Shown here: piece by piece, positions 7,143 through 8,583 of the stretch
Layout: each line of letters starts with the position of its first letter
Numbering within the stretch: position 1 is the first letter of the stretch
Assembly: GCA_015486425.1 (NCBI GenBank)
Contig: WFRQ01000613.1
Location: 1-8,583 of the forward strand
Reading direction: 5' to 3'
DNA from: Deltaproteobacteria bacterium
GTDB lineage: Bacteria; Desulfobacterota; Dissulfuribacteria; Dissulfuribacterales; QOAL01
DNA: 8,583 nucleotides
Notes under the pieces: model-generated
The model's database searches: none
What the model was told of the DNA's origin: nothing
The model's input: the letters and a program-made list of their open reading frames with translations, nothing else
Made by a program: the position numbers and the translations under genes

Positions 7143-7170
7143 AGCTCAAAGCTGAAAGCTCAAGGCTCAA
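7143..7170. repeat. Short heptamer tandem array (4 units, TTSAGCY on the minus strand)
   Basis: Plus-strand units are AGCTCAA, AGCTGAA, AGCTCAA and GGCTCAA, in direct head-to-tail order; on the minus strand these read as TTGAGCY/TTCAGCT. Three units differ from the first by one base or none. The 7-base period is the same as in the array next to the end of subunit A, though the unit sequence differs. Confidence 0.65.
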
Positions 7171-7195
7171 AGTGAAAAAACGCTGTTATTTGCTG

Positions 7196-7219
7196 GTTCC
7201 CAAAGTGGAGTTTGGGAAC
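7196..7219. repeat. Perfect intergenic palindrome, GTTCCCAAA stem
   Basis: GTTCCCAAA (7196-7204) and TTTGGGAAC (7211-7219) form a perfect 9-bp stem around the 6-base loop GTGGAG. No run of T follows on the minus strand close to the stem (a six-T stretch comes about 15 bases later), so a classical terminator is doubtful. From memory, GTTCCCAA...TTGGGAAC palindromes are repeated in several bacterial genomes; this was not checked. Confidence 0.65.
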
Positions 7220-7271
7220 GAACTTAGCTACTCCTTAATATGAATACAATATACTACAATTCGAATTGAGA

Positions 7272-7583
7272 TCAGGTACCCAGCGCCCTGGACAAAAATT
7301 GAGTTAAAATTTCCTCTCTATGTGTCTCAATACCTGATTTTAATCTGTCCATATAGGAACGGGCATCGGCCTCAATCTTCTGAGCCCTGGTCTGTGCCTC
7401 CCTGAGCATGGGCTCTATCTCATCCTTCCTTGTCTGCTCAAGCCGCTTTTCAAGCTCCGCCTCTATCTTCTCCGCCTCTTTCCTGGCGGACTGCTCAATC
7501 CTGCCTGCCTCCTGTTGCGCAGCAAGGACCTCAGCCCTTGCATTTTCATCACATGAAACAATCTGTTCCAGTTCAGGCTTCAT
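7272..7583 (-). CDS. atpH: V/A-type ATPase peripheral-stalk subunit H/G
   Basis: A 103-residue, almost entirely helical protein, rich in Glu, Lys, Arg and Ala without Pro-rich or hydrophobic segments, apart from one 'EPMLREA' break near the middle. This fits the long coiled coil that pairs with subunit E in the peripheral stalk; the family is ~100-110 aa. The assignment is by architecture and position, since these subunits have little sequence signature. The frame extends to a TTG at 7616, but ATG 7583 (MKPELEQIV) is preferred: AGGGG precedes it by about 5 bases and the upstream 11 residues break the helical pattern. It begins the V-ATPase gene set proper, 101 bases after the DUF5335-like gene. 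Confidence 0.82.
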   Translation of the reverse strand: MKPELEQIVSCDENARAEVLAAQQEAGRIEQSARKEAEKIEAELEKRLEQTRKDEIEPMLREAQTRAQKIEADARSYMDRLKSGIETHREEILTQFLSRALGT

Positions 7584-7633
7584 ATCTTCCCCTGAGAAAA
7601 ACGCCAGCCGACACAAACAATGACAAACCTAAT

Positions 7634-7663
7634 ATGAGGGCAGCCCCTTGGGCCTGCCCTCAT
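7634..7663 (-). terminator. Hairpin between DUF5335-like gene and H/G; possible attenuator or processing site
   Basis: ATGAGGGCAG (7634-7643) and CTGCCCTCAT (7654-7663) form a perfect 10-bp stem around a 10-base loop. On the minus-strand transcript it lies 21 bases after the stop of the first gene and is followed by ATTAGGTTTGT, a weak U content rather than a clean U-run. It could be a leaky terminator or an RNA-stabilising end that lets the first gene be made at a different level from the ATPase genes. Confidence 0.45.
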
Positions 7664-7684
7664 CTGATTTGCGTCTGAACATTT

Positions 7685-8011
7685 CTAAACCTTGACAGGA
7701 GTCCTGAATTTTACCACGGTCTTGGCGGCATCTTCACCAGATGTAATCTCAATGCTGTTCAGGCCCTGATCCCCCTTGTCAACCGTGATCTCCACAGGTT
7801 TTTCAATCATATGATCCAGCTTTTCAAACAAAATTGAAACCACGTCGTCCTTGGGATCATAGGTTATGCCGAGCAGAGGCAGCCACTCCGCCTCTATTTT
7901 ATCAAAAATACCGAGTGCTTCCACTTCCACCTCTACAACTGCATCCTTGACAGCCTTTGAAACATTATCGCAATAATCCTTCCACTGTGACTTGGCAATA
8001 CTTTCTGACAT
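7685..8011 (-). CDS. Small acidic DUF5335-like protein leading the operon
   Basis: The 108-residue product is acidic and soluble, with no signal peptide or membrane segment. It starts 'MSESIAKSQWKDYCDNVSKA' (helix), continues with alternating strand-like segments ('AVVEVEVEALG', 'EWLPLLGITYDPKDDVVSIL'), and ends 'SIEITSGEDAAKTVVKFRTP'. This layout, an N-terminal 'W..y.d..s' helix, a central 'L.GI.YD..DD.i.I.' and an end 'i.s.dg..t.v.FR.P', resembles what I recall of DUF5335, a family of unknown function. That match is from memory. The start ATG 8011 is chosen because AAGGAGG lies 8 bases upstream; the frame goes on to 8116 but its extra 35 residues look non-coding. As first gene with a strong ribosome site it is probably co-transcribed with the ATPase genes, so an assembly or regulatory role is possible but unproven. 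Confidence 0.85.
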   Translation of the reverse strand: MSESIAKSQWKDYCDNVSKAVKDAVVEVEVEALGIFDKIEAEWLPLLGITYDPKDDVVSILFEKLDHMIEKPVEITVDKGDQGLNSIEITSGEDAAKTVVKFRTPVKV

Positions 8012-8019
8012 AACTGATA

Positions 8020-8026
8020 CCTCCTT
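8020..8026 (-). promoter_or_regulatory. Ribosome binding site AAGGAGG for the DUF5335-like gene
   Basis: The strongest Shine-Dalgarno match in the window, 8 bases before ATG 8011. It fixes the start and suggests high translation of this first gene. Confidence 0.85.
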
Positions 8027-8202
8027 TTGAAGCTGCTTGATTAGTGTAAAACCACATAATGTATTTTTTTCTTCCCTGCCCAATTGAAAAACTGCACTGA
8101 CCGCATGGAGCAACATGAAAGTTTAGCTCCATTTGACATAAAAGCTATGTACTGACTTTCCCTTAGTCAATGCCACAGGTCAAGAATTACGCAAGCTGCA
8201 TT

Positions 8203-8310
8203 GTATCTACTCACAGGGTACCGCATCTGCGGCGTTATCAAGGGCTCGAAGTACGGGATGTACGCCTTCGCCCCTCCGCCTTACGTCTGCAGAACCCCCT
8301 GAGCAGATAC
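8203..8310. repeat. 108-bp palindromic repeat element with imperfect terminal inverted repeats
   Basis: The ends, GTATCTACTCACAGGGTACC plus GCA (8203-8225) and the reverse complement of 8288-8310, match at 18 of 23 positions. Inside, CGAAG (8247-8251) and CTTCG (8266-8270) form a small central hairpin around a GTAC-containing loop. No open frame fits. The left end, extended to 8201-8222, recurs exactly in the F-E gap at 3177-3198, showing this is a dispersed repeat family. A further copy of the end motif, GTAACTGCTCA on the minus strand, lies at 8364-8374. It may be a REP- or MITE-type element. Confidence 0.65.
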
Positions 8311-8469
8311 GTGTTGTGTGAAAAGCCACTTTCCTTTATGGGAATTCATCCTTGAGGGGGGGGTGAGCAGTTACGCTGCATTTTGAAAAGGAATATCCTT
8401 GATTGAGCGGTTGTTGGATATGCTGCATATCTGCCAAAGCGGGCAGATGACGCTTTATGAAAATTTATA

Positions 8470-8499
8470 TTGACTTGATATATATTGGCAGAGTAATAT
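8470..8499 (+). promoter_or_regulatory. Possible rightward sigma70-type promoter
   Basis: TTGACT (8470-8475) and TAATAT (8494-8499) are separated by 18 bases in AT-rich DNA; five of six and four of six bases match the consensus. It would drive a gene beyond the right edge. The -10 match is modest and AT-rich DNA yields such pairs by chance. Confidence 0.25.
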
Positions 8500-8583
8500 G
8501 GCAGGTCTAATCAAATTTCGGCGCCTGCTTCAGGGCTCCTGCCTGACACTTGATCCACAGGTATCAGCCTCTGAACCGCAGTA

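Larger units (their letters stand above)
7073..7271. other. 199-base gap between H/G and C, no gene, repeat-rich
   Basis: No convincing frame is present. From the H/G stop toward C the gap holds a 12-base palindrome CAATTCGAATTG (7257-7268) just after the stop, an AT-rich strip, an isolated AAGGAG-like site with no nearby start codon (minus strand, about 7230), a perfect 9-bp-stem hairpin (7196-7219), a heptamer array (7143-7170), a weaker CGGGC/GCCCG hairpin (7119-7137), and finally the GGAGG ahead of C. I could not identify a credible promoter. Confidence 0.6.
8012..8583. other. Non-coding region upstream of the operon
   Basis: About 570 bases with no gene that I can support. Nearest the operon is its 5' leader. 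It includes an interrupted inverted repeat ATGGAGC/GCTCCAT (8105-8111, 8126-8132) and ACATA/TATGT (8136-8150), either of which could be an operator or leader hairpin. The operon promoter must lie here, but no clear -35/-10 pair is seen on the minus strand. Next comes the palindromic element 8203-8310 with a related half-site at 8364-8374. Beyond that are a small AAGGA-ATA-TCCTT inverted repeat (about 8389-8401), a 7-bp-stem hairpin ATCTGCC/GGCAGAT (8429-8448) and AT-rich DNA to the edge. Confidence 0.6.

Noticed and set aside
8012..8116. 35-residue N-terminal extension of the DUF5335-like protein
   Set aside because: The AAGGAGG site lies inside it, directly placed for ATG 8011.
8133..8160. 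TTGACA-like -35 box on the plus strand at 8133-8138
   Set aside because: No acceptable -10 box at 16-19 bases and no downstream plus-strand gene.
8170..8355. 61-residue plus-strand frame upstream of the operon
   Set aside because: It runs through the palindromic repeat element and has no family features or ribosome site.
8429..8448. ATCTGCC/GGCAGAT hairpin as a terminator
   Set aside because: No T-run on either strand and no gene seen ending beside it.
8498..8583. Open frame from ATG 8498 to the right edge on the plus strand (28 codons, MAGLIKFRRL...)
   Set aside because: No ribosome site, no recognisable family, and its start overlaps the possible -10 box; too short to support without the next bases.

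Overview
The window is dominated by one minus-strand operon for a bacterial V/A-type (archaeal-like) rotary ATPase. In transcription order (right to left) it reads: a small DUF5335-like protein, peripheral-stalk subunit H/G, subunit C, membrane subunit I, proteolipid subunit K, subunit F, subunit E and catalytic subunit A. Strong Shine-Dalgarno sites, short gaps and one C/I overlap support co-transcription. On the plus strand, the 3' end of a TPR protein gene enters from the left edge and converges on the end of subunit A. No RNA gene, CRISPR array or intact transposase gene was seen.

The organism looks like a medium-GC bacterium using AGGAGG-type ribosome binding sites. The TPR style, the DUF5335-like gene and the palindromic intergenic repeats remind me of Nitrospirota or Desulfobacterota (old Deltaproteobacteria), but this is an impression and not a placement.

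Layout: 1-324 is the TPR C-terminus. 325-397 is a heptamer-repeat spacer. 398-2209 is subunit A. 2210-2489 is a gap filled mostly by a MITE-like inverted-repeat element. 2490-3146 is E. 3147-3211 is a gap with a 22-bp dispersed repeat and a hairpin that could cover the ribosome site of E. 3212-3511 is F, 3554-3877 is K, 3895-5916 is I and 5900-7072 is C. 7073-7271 is a gap with a perfect palindrome and a second heptamer array. 7272-7583 is H/G. 7584-7684 holds a hairpin. 7685-8011 is the DUF5335-like gene. 8012-8583 is non-coding as far as I can tell and carries a 108-bp palindromic repeat element.

Together the genes supply the catalytic A subunit, central-stalk parts C and F, peripheral stalks E and H/G, and the ion-translocating membrane sector I and K. 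Two essential parts, the non-catalytic B subunit and the central-shaft D subunit, are missing. They normally follow A directly, but here the operon ends at A in a repeat-rich spacer and meets a convergent gene. The most notable features are this broken end and the several repeat families placed precisely in the gaps of the operon.
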